A stretch of DNA of 37,611 bases from a virus. The position numbers and the translations under genes were made by a program. The stretch spans positions 1 to 37,611 of IMG/VR virus record IMGVR_UViG_3300033156_000409; one strand, written 5' to 3'. The notes beneath the pieces were generated by a model. That model saw only the letters and a list, made by a program, of their open reading frames with translations. It made no database searches and was not told where the DNA came from. Positions 15,484-24,481 of the stretch are shown here, piece after piece (within the stretch, counting starts at the first letter, position 1; each line of letters starts with the position of its first letter).

Positions 15484-15914
15484 CTTTTTGAATTTTTTCT
15501 GAATATTTCTTCTGTCTTTTTATCAAGTCTTTTTACAAGCTTTTCCCTGTTAATAAAAAAGGCCGGGTAAAGATAAGGCCGTGAACCGGTATTAACCTGT
15601 CTTAATCCTTTCCCCTTGAACTGCATGGCATAATCCTTAAGCTCCGAAGGAACGTTTACTAAAAATCCGGTTCCGAATTCAACATAAGGAGCATATTGTA
15701 CACGTGTTCCGACAATAGCAGTCATGCCTTTAATATTTGTTGTTATACTATTTTTTAAATTACTGTGTTGAACAGGAACAAAACTTTTTGCCGCACGTGC
15801 CGTATCCCGGCCTGCAACGGCTATTTCCCGTACCAGCATCTTATCATGCTGTTCACGTATCCGTTTCATATCACGAACAAATCCTTTATCATCATATTTA
15901 TATTGTATTTTCAC
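15480..15914 (-). CDS. HK97 gp10-like neck/tail component
   Basis: The 144-aa product contains AKSFVPVQHSNLKNSITT, YAPYVEFGTGF and GSRPYLYPAFF, the standard signature of the HK97 gp10-like family (head-tail neck or minor tail component). It overlaps both neighbouring genes by a few bases, consistent with a tightly coupled connector operon. Confidence 0.92.
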   Translation of the reverse strand: MKIQYKYDDKGFVRDMKRIREQHDKMLVREIAVAGRDTARAAKSFVPVQHSNLKNSITTNIKGMTAIVGTRVQYAPYVEFGTGFLVNVPSELKDYAMQFKGKGLRQVNTGSRPYLYPAFFINREKLVKRLDKKTEEIFRKNSKR

Positions 15915-16227
15915 TTTTACAAATCAATTTAGTATAATATTTATCTATCTCAACAGATTGTATTGTCATATCTATATTACCATATATTCCTTCGTATCGC
16001 ACGATATAATCGCGTTTGATCTTACGGTCAAAATCTGTACGTATCCATACTTCGTATCCCTGTGACCCTGTCAATTGCTGAAACTGCATACCTATAAGTC
16101 CTCCAAGAGGCCTGACTTTCGCGTATAGCCGGTATTGTTCCGTTAGTGTCCCAGATTCCTTTCCCCCGGCACCGTCGCTTGTAGCCGATTCTTCATAAAT
16201 ATATATGTATTCATGCAGTTTCATCAC
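15898..16227 (-). CDS. Head-tail joining (head closure) protein
   Basis: The 109-aa product contains EESATSDGAGGKESG, YAKVRPLGG and the strand YEVWIRTDFDRKIKRDYIVRY (first and last residues of the strand). This is the typical profile of the SPP1 gp16/phage head-tail joining family. It sits between the gp6-like connector and the gp10-like gene, as in many siphoviruses. ATG codons at 16227 and 16224 are both possible. Confidence 0.87.
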   Translation of the reverse strand: MMKLHEYIYIYEESATSDGAGGKESGTLTEQYRLYAKVRPLGGLIGMQFQQLTGSQGYEVWIRTDFDRKIKRDYIVRYEGIYGNIDMTIQSVEIDKYYTKLICKSENTI

Positions 16228-16649
16228 GGATTTCTTGTTAATAATTGTATTTTCTTTTTTATTGCCACCGGTAAATCGGCGCTTACATCGTCAATATCAT
16301 ACCAGTATTTTATCACCTCAAGTATCAGCCTTTTCATATCAGGAGGCGTGGGATCATACCCGGCACTATATTCATAAATATAATTACCATTTGTATCTGT
16401 GCTTTCTGTAACATCGCCTATAACGGGACCGAAAGGTAATTCATATTCTTCAAGATCAAGTTCACTGGTAACTTTCAAAGAACGCTCGCTTACCGAACTG
16501 TCTGTCGCACGTTCGATATAACGTCGTGCATCACTGATCATATCCTCAAGATCATCATCATGACCAGAGCCCGTGATTTTTAATGCTGCTTTTACCTCAT
16601 CAATACTGACAGGTTCCGTTGTGATATCCGTAATTATTTCCACATTCAT
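16224..16649 (-). CDS. Head-tail connector, gp6-like
   Basis: The 141-aa product has EPVSIDEVKAALKITG, DDDLEDMISDARRYIERAT and a C-terminal LILEVIKYWYDI helix. This is the usual pattern of gp6-like connector proteins (all-alpha adaptor under the portal). Unlike most phages, the gene upstream is not the capsid but a glycosyltransferase, overlapping by 4 nt. Confidence 0.9.
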   Translation of the reverse strand: MNVEIITDITTEPVSIDEVKAALKITGSGHDDDLEDMISDARRYIERATDSSVSERSLKVTSELDLEEYELPFGPVIGDVTESTDTNGNYIYEYSAGYDPTPPDMKRLILEVIKYWYDIDDVSADLPVAIKKKIQLLTRNP

Positions 16650-18859
16650 AATTGCTCGATTATTGGTTCATATATTGGCTCATTAATAAGTTCCACGTAG
16701 CCTTTTTTTTGCAGATCATAAAAAGCCTTATGTGATATTTTTTTCACATCACCCTCCTTGAAAAGACGGCAATATTTTTTCAAAAAACGAACCTCAACTT
16801 TTCTATTGTTTCTCAAGACCTCAACCGCGGAAACAGTATTATTGACAACAAGTCTTTTTACAATATCTTCGGGTAACCCGATATCATGTATTGTCTTTTT
16901 TGTGGCCCTGAATGGCGGTTGTGGCTTGTTAAAATGCCTGCGTCTGTTAAGACTAACCGTGTTAGCTCCTGTCGTGGCAACACATGCAAATCGCTCATGA
17001 TCAACATATTTATCCGTGACATATCCGCTCATCCATTTATGAATGCCATTATTGCGATGCGAATCATTCGCTTTTCGCACTATTTCAGTTCGTATACCTA
17101 TATTAAATCCCGTTTTCCATCTCTTGCGAGTCATGAGATAATCAAATTCAATAAGTTTATTGTCGGGTATTGAATAATGCCACGCATAGCGTGAATCATA
17201 CCAGGGCTTGTCGCCGATAAGATCAACGGTTCGCTGTATCCTCGCGGGATGGGTGTAATCATCACTGTCATGCAGGATAAGAAGTGATCCCCGGGCTTTT
17301 TCTGCTATATACTTCCATTTCGTTGAAAGATCGGTTTTGCGTCCGCGGTTCATATAGATTATTCGTTCACATCCTGCATCACGTAATCTTTCTTTATATA
17401 AATTTATAAAATTTTTGCCTATATGCTGTTCCGCGGGACATTCCATGACAATATATTCCCAGGGTATTTTAGTTTCCTGCCGGCACAGGCTTTCCACGGA
17501 CAGCCAGAATATGCCGGCATTATTCCAGGTCGGGGTACCTACCGTTACCAGATTATTGCTGACTTTTTCGGCTTTGTCTTTCCGGATAATTTCAATCTTA
17601 GGAATACTGCCATGGTGATTCTTCCCTCCCTGGGTACCTGTAAGTACTTTATCTATCCATTTTACCTCAAGCTTTTTGCTTAAATATTCTATTACATGGA
17701 AGTCTCCTGCCGGACGTGCCTGCCATGGTACGGGCAGATGTTTAGAATGAAACAATATACCTATGCCTGATACCTGTCCTTTTTTAATGATCTTTCCGAA
17801 ATGCTTGTCATTTGGCGCCGTCCATGTGCTGATCCTTACTTTCCATATCAGCAACTGGTCTTCGTGATCTATTTCTACCACCATTTCTTCAACGGATGTA
17901 TCCCGCATGAGCATATCATCGTCGTCAAGATACATTACCCATCCTGTCTTGACATGTTTTCCCAAGTCATTAAGATGCAGATTCCATGGCAAAAATTTCC
18001 CTTCCTTCTTTGTAAGTCTGATGGCCTGCGGATAGTACGTACATTTTTCCTGGCATCCCACTATGTGATTTATCTTCATGGAACGGTCATTGAATTTGCC
18101 GCTACTCTTTATATAAGTCTGTGACAATATGCTTTCCTGGCATTTGGCAAAACTACGTGGCCGGCGGTAGGTCCTTGTAAGTATATTGATTACCGGATCA
18201 ATATTGCGTTCGCTGATCCAGTTGTGATCAGGGTCATACAGGCGCATGTTACCAACTTTCTTTAATCCTTTGCTCTTGAGCCTGGCATTTGTAACGGTAT
18301 ATTCGTGTTGTACCCACTTGCAATAACCTTTCGGAAGTTCTACCACCCCATCTGTAAATTTCCACAATTGACCATGCGAACCCTTGTATACCGGATAAAC
18401 AGGTTCTTTTTGACACAGGGTAGCAAACATGCTTATCCTGCGGTCATGATAAGGAGATAATGGCATTTCTTTCATATCAGGATATGATACCTTAATCGGT
18501 TGCACGTGTATGATGAAACTATCATATTTGTCTTTATTCTCTTTATATTTCTTTTGAATAGTTTCAATATAATCTTCCCTCATCCAGTCATCAAAATCAT
18601 GGCGGGTCTGAATATTGTACCCGTATTTTTTTGGCACAGTTCTGTATTGTTCAATACCATTAATGAAAGGGATGAAATCTATACCGATCCTTTCACGAAC
18701 ATAATCAACATCATCCTTTCGTATAAGCAGACCGAAGTCAAAGTCCTTGCATGTCTGCTTCTTGAGCTGTGGTATAAAGGTATCGAGCGCGATATCAATA
18801 TATTTATCCATTAATTCGCGGTTGTCAAACCACAATCTTGAAATAAGGAGATGTTTCAT
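16646..18859 (-). CDS. Multidomain glycosyltransferase with three GT-A-like modules
   Basis: The 737-aa product has three parts. Residues 1-210 resemble the putative rhamnosyltransferase family (LLISRLWFDNRELMDKY, LDTFIPQLKKQTCKDFDFG). Residues 222-420 form a GT2-like domain starting VINILTRTYRRPRSF, with acidic motif YLDDDDML (310-317). Residues 437-640 form another GT2-like domain (VTVGTPTWNNAGIFWL), with LHDSDDYTHP (529-538). The acidic motifs fit nucleotide-sugar and metal binding. The C-terminal 100 residues are basic. It lies inside the head module, coupled to the connector gene, so virion protein or tail glycan addition is likely; substrates are unknown. Confidence 0.85.
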   Translation of the reverse strand: MKHLLISRLWFDNRELMDKYIDIALDTFIPQLKKQTCKDFDFGLLIRKDDVDYVRERIGIDFIPFINGIEQYRTVPKKYGYNIQTRHDFDDWMREDYIETIQKKYKENKDKYDSFIIHVQPIKVSYPDMKEMPLSPYHDRRISMFATLCQKEPVYPVYKGSHGQLWKFTDGVVELPKGYCKWVQHEYTVTNARLKSKGLKKVGNMRLYDPDHNWISERNIDPVINILTRTYRRPRSFAKCQESILSQTYIKSSGKFNDRSMKINHIVGCQEKCTYYPQAIRLTKKEGKFLPWNLHLNDLGKHVKTGWVMYLDDDDMLMRDTSVEEMVVEIDHEDQLLIWKVRISTWTAPNDKHFGKIIKKGQVSGIGILFHSKHLPVPWQARPAGDFHVIEYLSKKLEVKWIDKVLTGTQGGKNHHGSIPKIEIIRKDKAEKVSNNLVTVGTPTWNNAGIFWLSVESLCRQETKIPWEYIVMECPAEQHIGKNFINLYKERLRDAGCERIIYMNRGRKTDLSTKWKYIAEKARGSLLILHDSDDYTHPARIQRTVDLIGDKPWYDSRYAWHYSIPDNKLIEFDYLMTRKRWKTGFNIGIRTEIVRKANDSHRNNGIHKWMSGYVTDKYVDHERFACVATTGANTVSLNRRRHFNKPQPPFRATKKTIHDIGLPEDIVKRLVVNNTVSAVEVLRNNRKVEVRFLKKYCRLFKEGDVKKISHKAFYDLQKKGYVELINEPIYEPIIEQL

Positions 18860-19584
18860 TTTTTCATTTGTTTTAATCGTTTTGCAATATCAGTCGGCAC
18901 AATATTTTCAAGTTTTTTCTCTGTCGGGAAAAATATGAATTCGTGATTATCTATCATCTTCCCGCGTTTACCGGATATATTGTTATATCCATGCGTTCCC
19001 AGGGTATTAAGATGTTTTCTTTCATTCTTCCCGTTTCTCGGCCTGCAATTGTTATAAATCCAGGCATTAAGAAGTTTATGTTTTTCCTGTCTTGGCAAAT
19101 TACGCATCAGTTTAGTACGGACAGTCATCTGTATGCCTGTCTTTGCCTGCGGTCTTTCATACAGGCTATATTTAACCAGTTTACCGGATAAGATGTTATA
19201 AAAATATCCTTCTCTTGATGTGAGCCAGTCATATCCGTCACGATAAGCATCGATGCTGTCCTGTATCATGTGCGGGTCATAATAATTATCAGCATCACAA
19301 ATACAGAACATTAAACTCAGCCTGTCTGCCTGGCGTCCAAGTTCAGCCCATTTATAAGACAACGGTAATTGTTCACCGGCAGTAAGATAGCGTATATTAA
19401 CACATCCCGACGAGTAAAGCCTGTCTGTATAAGACATGAAGAATTTTTTACCACAAGCTTGTTCATGGCGTTCTTCGAAGATAACAAGCTCCCATTTCTC
19501 CCTTGTCACCTGGCGGCAGAGACTTTCCATCGGAAGCCATGCTATCATTTTACTATTCCATACCGGTAATCCTACTGTTATCAT
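18856..19584 (-). CDS. GT2-like glycosyltransferase, paralogue of the third module next door
   Basis: The 242-aa product is one GT-A-like domain: MITVGLPVWNSKMIAWLP at the N-terminus, MESLCRQVTREKWELVIFEE, and the acidic motif CICDADNYYDP (94-104) for sugar-nucleotide and metal binding. It aligns along its length with residues 437 onward of the 737-aa enzyme (SVESLCRQ versus PMESLCRQ, KTGFNIGIRTEIVRK versus KTGIQMTVRTKLMRN), so the two arose by duplication. The gene overlaps its downstream neighbour by 4 nt and the upstream ATP-grasp gene by 32 nt. Confidence 0.85.
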   Translation of the reverse strand: MITVGLPVWNSKMIAWLPMESLCRQVTREKWELVIFEERHEQACGKKFFMSYTDRLYSSGCVNIRYLTAGEQLPLSYKWAELGRQADRLSLMFCICDADNYYDPHMIQDSIDAYRDGYDWLTSREGYFYNILSGKLVKYSLYERPQAKTGIQMTVRTKLMRNLPRQEKHKLLNAWIYNNCRPRNGKNERKHLNTLGTHGYNNISGKRGKMIDNHEFIFFPTEKKLENIVPTDIAKRLKQMKK

Positions 19585-20317
19585 TATATGTTTTTTTTAA
19601 ATATTCCAGAAATGACTGATCAATTTCTTTATATGGCTTGCTTCGTGCCAATATACCGGGATGTTTACCGCCAACCATATTGTTTACATCAATTACAATC
19701 TTTTTTTTGCCTTCTGTCAAAATATCAAGTTCACCGAAATCAATACCGAAATGAGTGCATTTATTAAGAAAATCTTTCTTTTCTGCCGGACTGAAAAAAT
19801 CATTAACGGTAATATTTTCAACTTTTTTAGTACTGGTAATAAAACGGTCAGTTTCATAGCGTTTATTGACATGCGTAATGACACCACCCATCAAGAAAAT
19901 ACGATAACGGACAAAATAATTACCTTCACGATTATTGATTACCCGCTGATAAATATATCCCGGCTTCGGTTCGCGAGGACATTTGACAATACTATGCCAT
20001 TTATGACCTCCCTGCCATTCCCGTTTCTCAACGGCTATACCCTTATGTGTTCGAGGGTCAATGCTTATATCATTAAATATCTTGTTCACTTTCTTTTTAC
20101 TTATATCCCAGCAACCACGGTTAAGTACTATTTTATCCTTCAATGTCAGTTCCGGCGGTTCTATCCTGTCACGTGTATAACTCCAAAATATATGCAGGTC
20201 ATAGGCTTTTGAAGGATCATTATGAAAATCCACCCATTCGCAATTTTCCAGAATACGCAATACTCTTGAATAACGTTTATAGTTGTCAAGAGGATCCGGA
20301 TAGAACAATATTATCAT
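19553..20317 (-). CDS. ATP-grasp-superfamily-like protein
   Basis: The 254-aa product shows the outline of an ATP-grasp enzyme of the kind found in sugar and peptide modification clusters. IVLNRGCWDISKKKV (63-77), IDPRTHKGIAVEK (86-98), YIYQRVINNR (121-130), FVRYRIFLMGG (135-145), then GIDFGELDIL (191-200) and IVIDVNN (207-213), which would supply the metal-binding acidic and Asn residues. ATP-grasp enzymes ligate a carboxylate to an amine or hydroxyl with ATP. It overlaps glycosyltransferase genes, suggesting a shared modification pathway. The substrate is unknown. Confidence 0.75.
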   Translation of the reverse strand: MIILFYPDPLDNYKRYSRVLRILENCEWVDFHNDPSKAYDLHIFWSYTRDRIEPPELTLKDKIVLNRGCWDISKKKVNKIFNDISIDPRTHKGIAVEKREWQGGHKWHSIVKCPREPKPGYIYQRVINNREGNYFVRYRIFLMGGVITHVNKRYETDRFITSTKKVENITVNDFFSPAEKKDFLNKCTHFGIDFGELDILTEGKKKIVIDVNNMVGGKHPGILARSKPYKEIDQSFLEYLKKTYNDNSRITGME

Positions 20318-20688
20318 TTACCTTCTCTCCTTCTGATTTCTTCTTCTGCCATACTCACGGCTCCCTTGCGGTAATCATCTTTTATGATAGCCAGCAATGC
20401 CTCATCAGGTAATGTAATTATTTTTTCCCTGAGTTGTTTCAAAGATATATGACTGAAATCCTTTGTCTCTGCCGGAGCAAATTTTTCTTCTTTCGTCTCG
20501 ACAGGTGTTTTTTCCTCCTTTTTTATTGGCTCCCGCTGAACATCGATAGCTTCAGCAATGCCCATTTTTACAAGTTTGTCAATATGCTCGCTCCTTCTTA
20601 ATATGATTTGTCCGGGGCGATGACCCTGTATAGCCTTTAACAATCTGGCCCTGGCCAATTTGTGTGTTTTCATCTTTTTCCTTTTCAT
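20314..20688 (-). CDS. Hypothetical protein downstream of the capsid gene
   Basis: The 124-aa product has a basic start (MKRKKMKTHKLARARL), a Lys/Glu-rich linker with PVETKEEK and APAETKD repeats, and a C-terminal helical part (LKQLREKIITLPDEALLAI). It resembles the small linker-rich proteins often placed after the capsid gene, but no family is recognised. Its start follows the capsid terminator-like hairpin. Confidence 0.7.
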   Translation of the reverse strand: MKRKKMKTHKLARARLLKAIQGHRPGQIILRRSEHIDKLVKMGIAEAIDVQREPIKKEEKTPVETKEEKFAPAETKDFSHISLKQLREKIITLPDEALLAIIKDDYRKGAVSMAEEEIRRREGK

Positions 20689-20702
20689 TGTTAATAATTG
20701 TT

Positions 20703-20736
20703 AAAAGGGGAGGGGATGATTACTCCCCCACCCTTT
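20703..20736 (-). terminator. Intercistronic hairpin after the major capsid gene
   Basis: AAAGGG-T-GGGG pairs with CCCC-T-CCC(C)TTT across a 9-10-nt loop and is followed on the minus strand by UUUU. It lies 17 bp past the capsid stop. A leaky terminator here would raise capsid transcript relative to the downstream glycosyltransferase genes, a common arrangement; it may instead protect the 3' end. Confidence 0.65.
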
Positions 20737-20752
20737 AATTAATAATAAAATC

Positions 20753-22111
20753 CTAAGAACTGGGACCTGTCTGCAGTACACAGATACCATCGGGCAGTAC
20801 AATGACATACCCTACACGCTTATGTACACGCAAAGCAACCATATCCTGTTCAGCCAGGTTAATCAGTTCATCGTTGTCATCATATACGCTGGCCTGATCA
20901 AGTATTTTGACCCTAATACCTTTTTTGTCGCCGTAAATGCAACATTTCTGCAGGTTTCCGAAAATAAGGAATGGATAATCGGCATCTCCATCATCATCAC
21001 CCACGGCCGGGAGAGCTTCAACAGGCACGACGGGATAACCCCACAGCCTGTACTGTCCGGGCTCCTTCGGATCTTGTACTAAATATGATCCTTCCTGATC
21101 ACCCGCGGAAACAGCGCTGGAACGGTACCTGCGAAGCCTGTCAAATACGCTGCGATGCATGTAGTATTTGGCTCCCGGCACGGCACCCTCAGGTATTTCG
21201 GCTACCATATCCAGCAAGTCATCGGGTGTAACATCCTCGATACCTTCTGTTGCACCAAGCTGCAGGGTAGCCACGTTAGTATCATTCAGTATGCCGGTCC
21301 AAGGTGTTCCTGCTCCTGCAAAGAATTGATCATCTTCTTCGGCAGCTATTGCTTCTCCGAGAAGTTGTCCGCACCATGAGGTCAGGTCAATAGCTATATC
21401 TTCCAGGATTTCCTCGGTCATGATAACCATGGCTGCCACGACTTTAAGGGTCTGCTGAACACGTGAAGTTGTCGGCTTGGTTTTCGGCTTGGCTTCACCC
21501 TCGCCTATCCAGTCAACAACCACGTTAGTCAGCAACGTGGGTATATACCTGCTGTTGCCCGGGCCGGAAAATGGAAGATAACGCATTTCACGCCTTGCCA
21601 CGCCACCGGATACAACAAACCTGTTTATCTCGGTAAGCAGAAGTTCAGGAACCAGGTAAGCGCCCTGTGTCTGATCTGTCGAAAGCATATCACTGCCATC
21701 ACCGGTATGCATTACAGGCTCAAGCTCAGTTTTTAAAATAAGCTCTTTTAATTCTTTCTCGATCTTCTTTATACCATTTGTATCCCTGCGGAGTAAGGAA
21801 CGTATCCATTTGTTATTCAGTTCCCGTTCCTTATATTTCATGGCCTCTTTATCATCAGGCGGGTTTTCCGTCCTTATCTTTTCCATCTCAATGAAGGCGG
21901 CATTAATCTGCTCTTTTATCTCATCATATTTAAATGATGCCTTCATTTCTTCCAGTTTGGCCTCAAGATCAGTCTTTACTGTCTCGATATCTTCTTTCTT
22001 GCTTGATTTTTCCAGGGCTTTAACAAAACCCTCATCAATTGTCTGAAGAAATTTAATATGATTTTCATCAAATTCATGATCTTCAGGCAGTTTTATAAAT
22101 TTAAATTCCAT
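20753..22111 (-). CDS. Major capsid protein, HK97 fold
   Basis: The 452-aa product has an N-terminal coiled-coil delta (scaffold-like) domain of about 130 residues, probably removed by the protease encoded upstream. The HK97-type capsid domain follows: LVPELLLTEINRFVVSGG, IPTLLTNVVVDWIGEGEA, MTEEILEDIAIDL, GTPWTGIL and YYMHRSVFDRLRRYR, ending with MVALRVHKRVGYVI. These are standard phage capsid family landmarks. Its place after the protease gene and the hairpin after it support abundant expression. Confidence 0.96.
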   Translation of the reverse strand: MEFKFIKLPEDHEFDENHIKFLQTIDEGFVKALEKSSKKEDIETVKTDLEAKLEEMKASFKYDEIKEQINAAFIEMEKIRTENPPDDKEAMKYKERELNNKWIRSLLRRDTNGIKKIEKELKELILKTELEPVMHTGDGSDMLSTDQTQGAYLVPELLLTEINRFVVSGGVARREMRYLPFSGPGNSRYIPTLLTNVVVDWIGEGEAKPKTKPTTSRVQQTLKVVAAMVIMTEEILEDIAIDLTSWCGQLLGEAIAAEEDDQFFAGAGTPWTGILNDTNVATLQLGATEGIEDVTPDDLLDMVAEIPEGAVPGAKYYMHRSVFDRLRRYRSSAVSAGDQEGSYLVQDPKEPGQYRLWGYPVVPVEALPAVGDDDGDADYPFLIFGNLQKCCIYGDKKGIRVKILDQASVYDDNDELINLAEQDMVALRVHKRVGYVIVLPDGICVLQTGPSS

Positions 22112-22113
22112 TT

Positions 22114-23073
22114 TTAAACATTTTTAAAGTTAATACTAATATTTGCATAACTACGAGTGGATTGGCTCCCGGCTCTTAAAAGAGTGGTCAGTTGCTCCGG
22201 CTCCCAGTATTTGATTCCTTCTTCGAATTTAATATAAGTAATGTCATTATCCTTCAACCATTTCTTGGCTTGTGCGACAGTATATTTATTCATATCGAAA
22301 CGATAAGCCTGAACAGTCATTTTGCTTTCTCCTTTTAGCTTACCCACGATTGCATATATACCATCGGTTATATTTTTTTTCCTGAAACTATCGTCCTGAA
22401 ATTTCCCGGGATCTATTATCCTGGCCGAGTGCCATCCCTTGTAAGGCTTCGATTGCATATCATATTTTTTCAGAAGCTCCTGCATCTGTTTAAGCTGTAT
22501 TTCCAGCAGATCAAATGCATCATCTGAATAATTGCCTTTATTCAGGGCTTTCATTAGATTTTCAATCTTTTTTATCCAGTTATTCCGGTCTTCGAGACTT
22601 TTTATAACAGGGGTATTCTGATTTGCTCCCCATTTATCAAGTGATGTTACTTCCCAGAGGATACCTTCTTTAATAACCCTTACATCAATATCGTCAATAC
22701 GATCATTGTCTGTCTTTACCACTTCAAAACCATGTGAATGTTCTGTAATTATCCCGTCATCATACATTGTTAATACATCACGGCCGACAGTATGTCTTCC
22801 GAGTTTGGAAACAAACCATCCTCCATTTTCATCTTCACCGAGTTCAATTAATGTGCCGGCAGCATCCCAATGATTGAATAGATGCTTTATTCTCGGTTGT
22901 GCTGATTTCGGTCCCCTTTCCGAAATACTTTTGCTATATGCTCCTGGAAGAATAAGTTCATTATCACTGTCAATAGTCTGGCTATTGTAATAATATGCCT
23001 GCACGATACGTTTCTGCAAATCAATATCCTTGATCTCTGTGCACGGGCTGCCGTATTTATAAAAAGTTTCCAT
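22114..23073 (-). CDS. Prohead maturation protease with C-terminal extension
   Basis: The 319-aa product carries a HK97-type (S78) prohead protease domain at residues 1-165. RIKHLFNHW contains the candidate catalytic His64/68 and GIITEHSHGFEV the candidate Ser113. A helical linker follows. Residues of about 210-290 (WHSARIIDPGKFQDDSF, GIYAIVGKLKGESKM, AKKWLKDNDI) form a domain often seen alone or fused in phage head genes. The gene ends 3 bp before the capsid start, the classical protease-capsid order. Confidence 0.9.
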   Translation of the reverse strand: METFYKYGSPCTEIKDIDLQKRIVQAYYYNSQTIDSDNELILPGAYSKSISERGPKSAQPRIKHLFNHWDAAGTLIELGEDENGGWFVSKLGRHTVGRDVLTMYDDGIITEHSHGFEVVKTDNDRIDDIDVRVIKEGILWEVTSLDKWGANQNTPVIKSLEDRNNWIKKIENLMKALNKGNYSDDAFDLLEIQLKQMQELLKKYDMQSKPYKGWHSARIIDPGKFQDDSFRKKNITDGIYAIVGKLKGESKMTVQAYRFDMNKYTVAQAKKWLKDNDITYIKFEEGIKYWEPEQLTTLLRAGSQSTRSYANISINFKNV

Positions 23074-23085
23074 ATTCTTAATTTT

Positions 23086-23847
23086 TTAATAACTATCCTT
23101 TTCAACAATAATCTCGTAACCACAGCGGCAATTAATCACATCTTCTGCCATTCCGTTCACGCTATCACCCGGATATTCAAGCCGGCTGCCGGAAGGGAGG
23201 GTAAACATTTCATTCATCGGGATACTCACCCCGTCCATTGCCATATGGTCCTCTCTTGACCTGGTATCGAATGTACTTATCCATATCTTTTTTTTATTGC
23301 CCGGTAATTCGCTTGCTCCTATCTTTACACCTTCGTTCGATGCATTAACTACTTCGGTACGTGCTATACGCAAGGCTTTCCACAGGTCCATCTTACCCTG
23401 TGACTTACTTATTTCACGTGCTACTCTTTCAACGCCCCATCCTTCCGTTATCCCTGTTTCCACGTATCTTTTCACGATACTTTCAATATCACCACCATGC
23501 GTTCGTATTATACTGTCTATCCCCGGCCCTTTTTTCGTTCTTACATATTCAATTATGATAGGCAGCCAGTCATCTTCCTGCTTTTTTTCAATATTTATAT
23601 CAGTACTTTTCATTGTCATTTTAGCCCAGTCAATGGAAGTCTTTGCATAGAAACGTTCCATTGCTTCCCGCACTTCAGTCCTGTTAAGATTGATATTCTG
23701 AGCTATATATGTCATCTCATTCAAATCCTGTGCTTTTTTTAATTCATTTATCAATTGTTTTCTTAAATTATCGTACATATTTTTAAACAACTTTTCGCCA
23801 AGCCTTATATATGGCAATCGCTTTCTATTTATCTCATGCCAGGTCAT
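23086..23847 (-). CDS. Minor head protein (SPP1 gp7-like)
   Basis: The 253-aa product ends with the phage head morphogenesis domain: ALRIARTEVVNASNEG, KIWISTFDTRSREDHMAMDG, LEYPGDSVNGMAEDVINCRC. The R-T-E helix, R-x-x-H and N-C-R-C motifs are diagnostic for gp7-like minor head proteins, which enter the procapsid near the portal. It lies between a small membrane protein gene and the protease. Confidence 0.93.
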   Translation of the reverse strand: MTWHEINRKRLPYIRLGEKLFKNMYDNLRKQLINELKKAQDLNEMTYIAQNINLNRTEVREAMERFYAKTSIDWAKMTMKSTDINIEKKQEDDWLPIIIEYVRTKKGPGIDSIIRTHGGDIESIVKRYVETGITEGWGVERVAREISKSQGKMDLWKALRIARTEVVNASNEGVKIGASELPGNKKKIWISTFDTRSREDHMAMDGVSIPMNEMFTLPSGSRLEYPGDSVNGMAEDVINCRCGYEIIVEKDSY

Positions 23848-24194
23848 AAGTTCTGTAATACTATCATTATACCTGCAAAAAGGAATACAGCTCTGCCGAA
23901 AAGTTCAGCACCAAGCGGAGGATTGAGCTTATCTACGAGCCTGTCCCACCAGTTATCGCCCCTGTGGTTTATCTTGCGCCCTGCGAAGGCATTGTTAAGC
24001 ATATCAAACAGCCCGATACGGATAAGCGTATAACCCGCTATGAGCCATACAATACCTGTGTCATACCAATATGGTATTAACAATAACGGGAGTAATAACC
24101 CTATCTTCTGCAAGTGCCATGGCTTGCTTTTTGAACGAAAGCCGTCCATCCATGCCTCGAAAGTAATTGATAGTATTATAAGCGTTAGTATCAT
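23844..24194 (-). CDS. Small polytopic membrane protein in the head module
   Basis: The 116-aa product has hydrophobic segments at about 2-14, 31-43, 47-64 and 99-114, so up to four membrane passes, and a charged loop (GRKINHRGDNWWDRLVDK). No family is recognised. A membrane protein between the adhesin-like gene and the minor head gene is unusual; superinfection exclusion or ejection help are possible but unsupported. It overlaps both neighbours by 4 nt. Confidence 0.72.
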   Translation of the reverse strand: MILTLIILSITFEAWMDGFRSKSKPWHLQKIGLLLPLLLIPYWYDTGIVWLIAGYTLIRIGLFDMLNNAFAGRKINHRGDNWWDRLVDKLNPPLGAELFGRAVFLFAGIMIVLQNL

Positions 24195-24481
24195 TTCTTT
24201 ATTAGTTCAATTGGTGTAATATCGTCTTTAATCGTTATACCGGCCTTTTTAAGCTCTTTGACCGTATCTTCATCAAGATTTTTTTTCTTCAGTGGAACCT
24301 TATCTGTTTTAAGAATGTTCACCATCAGTTCCTTGGTCTCTGCCTCCTTGTACTGTGTTCCCTTGGGCAGGAATGTTCTGCTGAAAAAATCCTGCTTCTT
24401 CAGGCTCCCCGTCCAGTTGCCATCTTTCTTTCTGAAAAAGAAATATTTCGCTCCGTTTATCTTTTCTCCTTGTATTGCCAT
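24191..24481 (-). CDS. Hypothetical 96-aa protein
   Basis: A basic protein starting MAIQGEKINGAKYFFFRK, with a helical C-terminal half (LDEDTVKELKKAGITI) resembling small helix-hairpin modules. No family is recognised. It is coupled to the large modular gene upstream (its start overlaps that stop) and to the membrane protein gene downstream by a 4-nt overlap. Confidence 0.7.
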   Translation of the reverse strand: MAIQGEKINGAKYFFFRKKDGNWTGSLKKQDFFSRTFLPKGTQYKEAETKELMVNILKTDKVPLKKKNLDEDTVKELKKAGITIKDDITPIELIKK

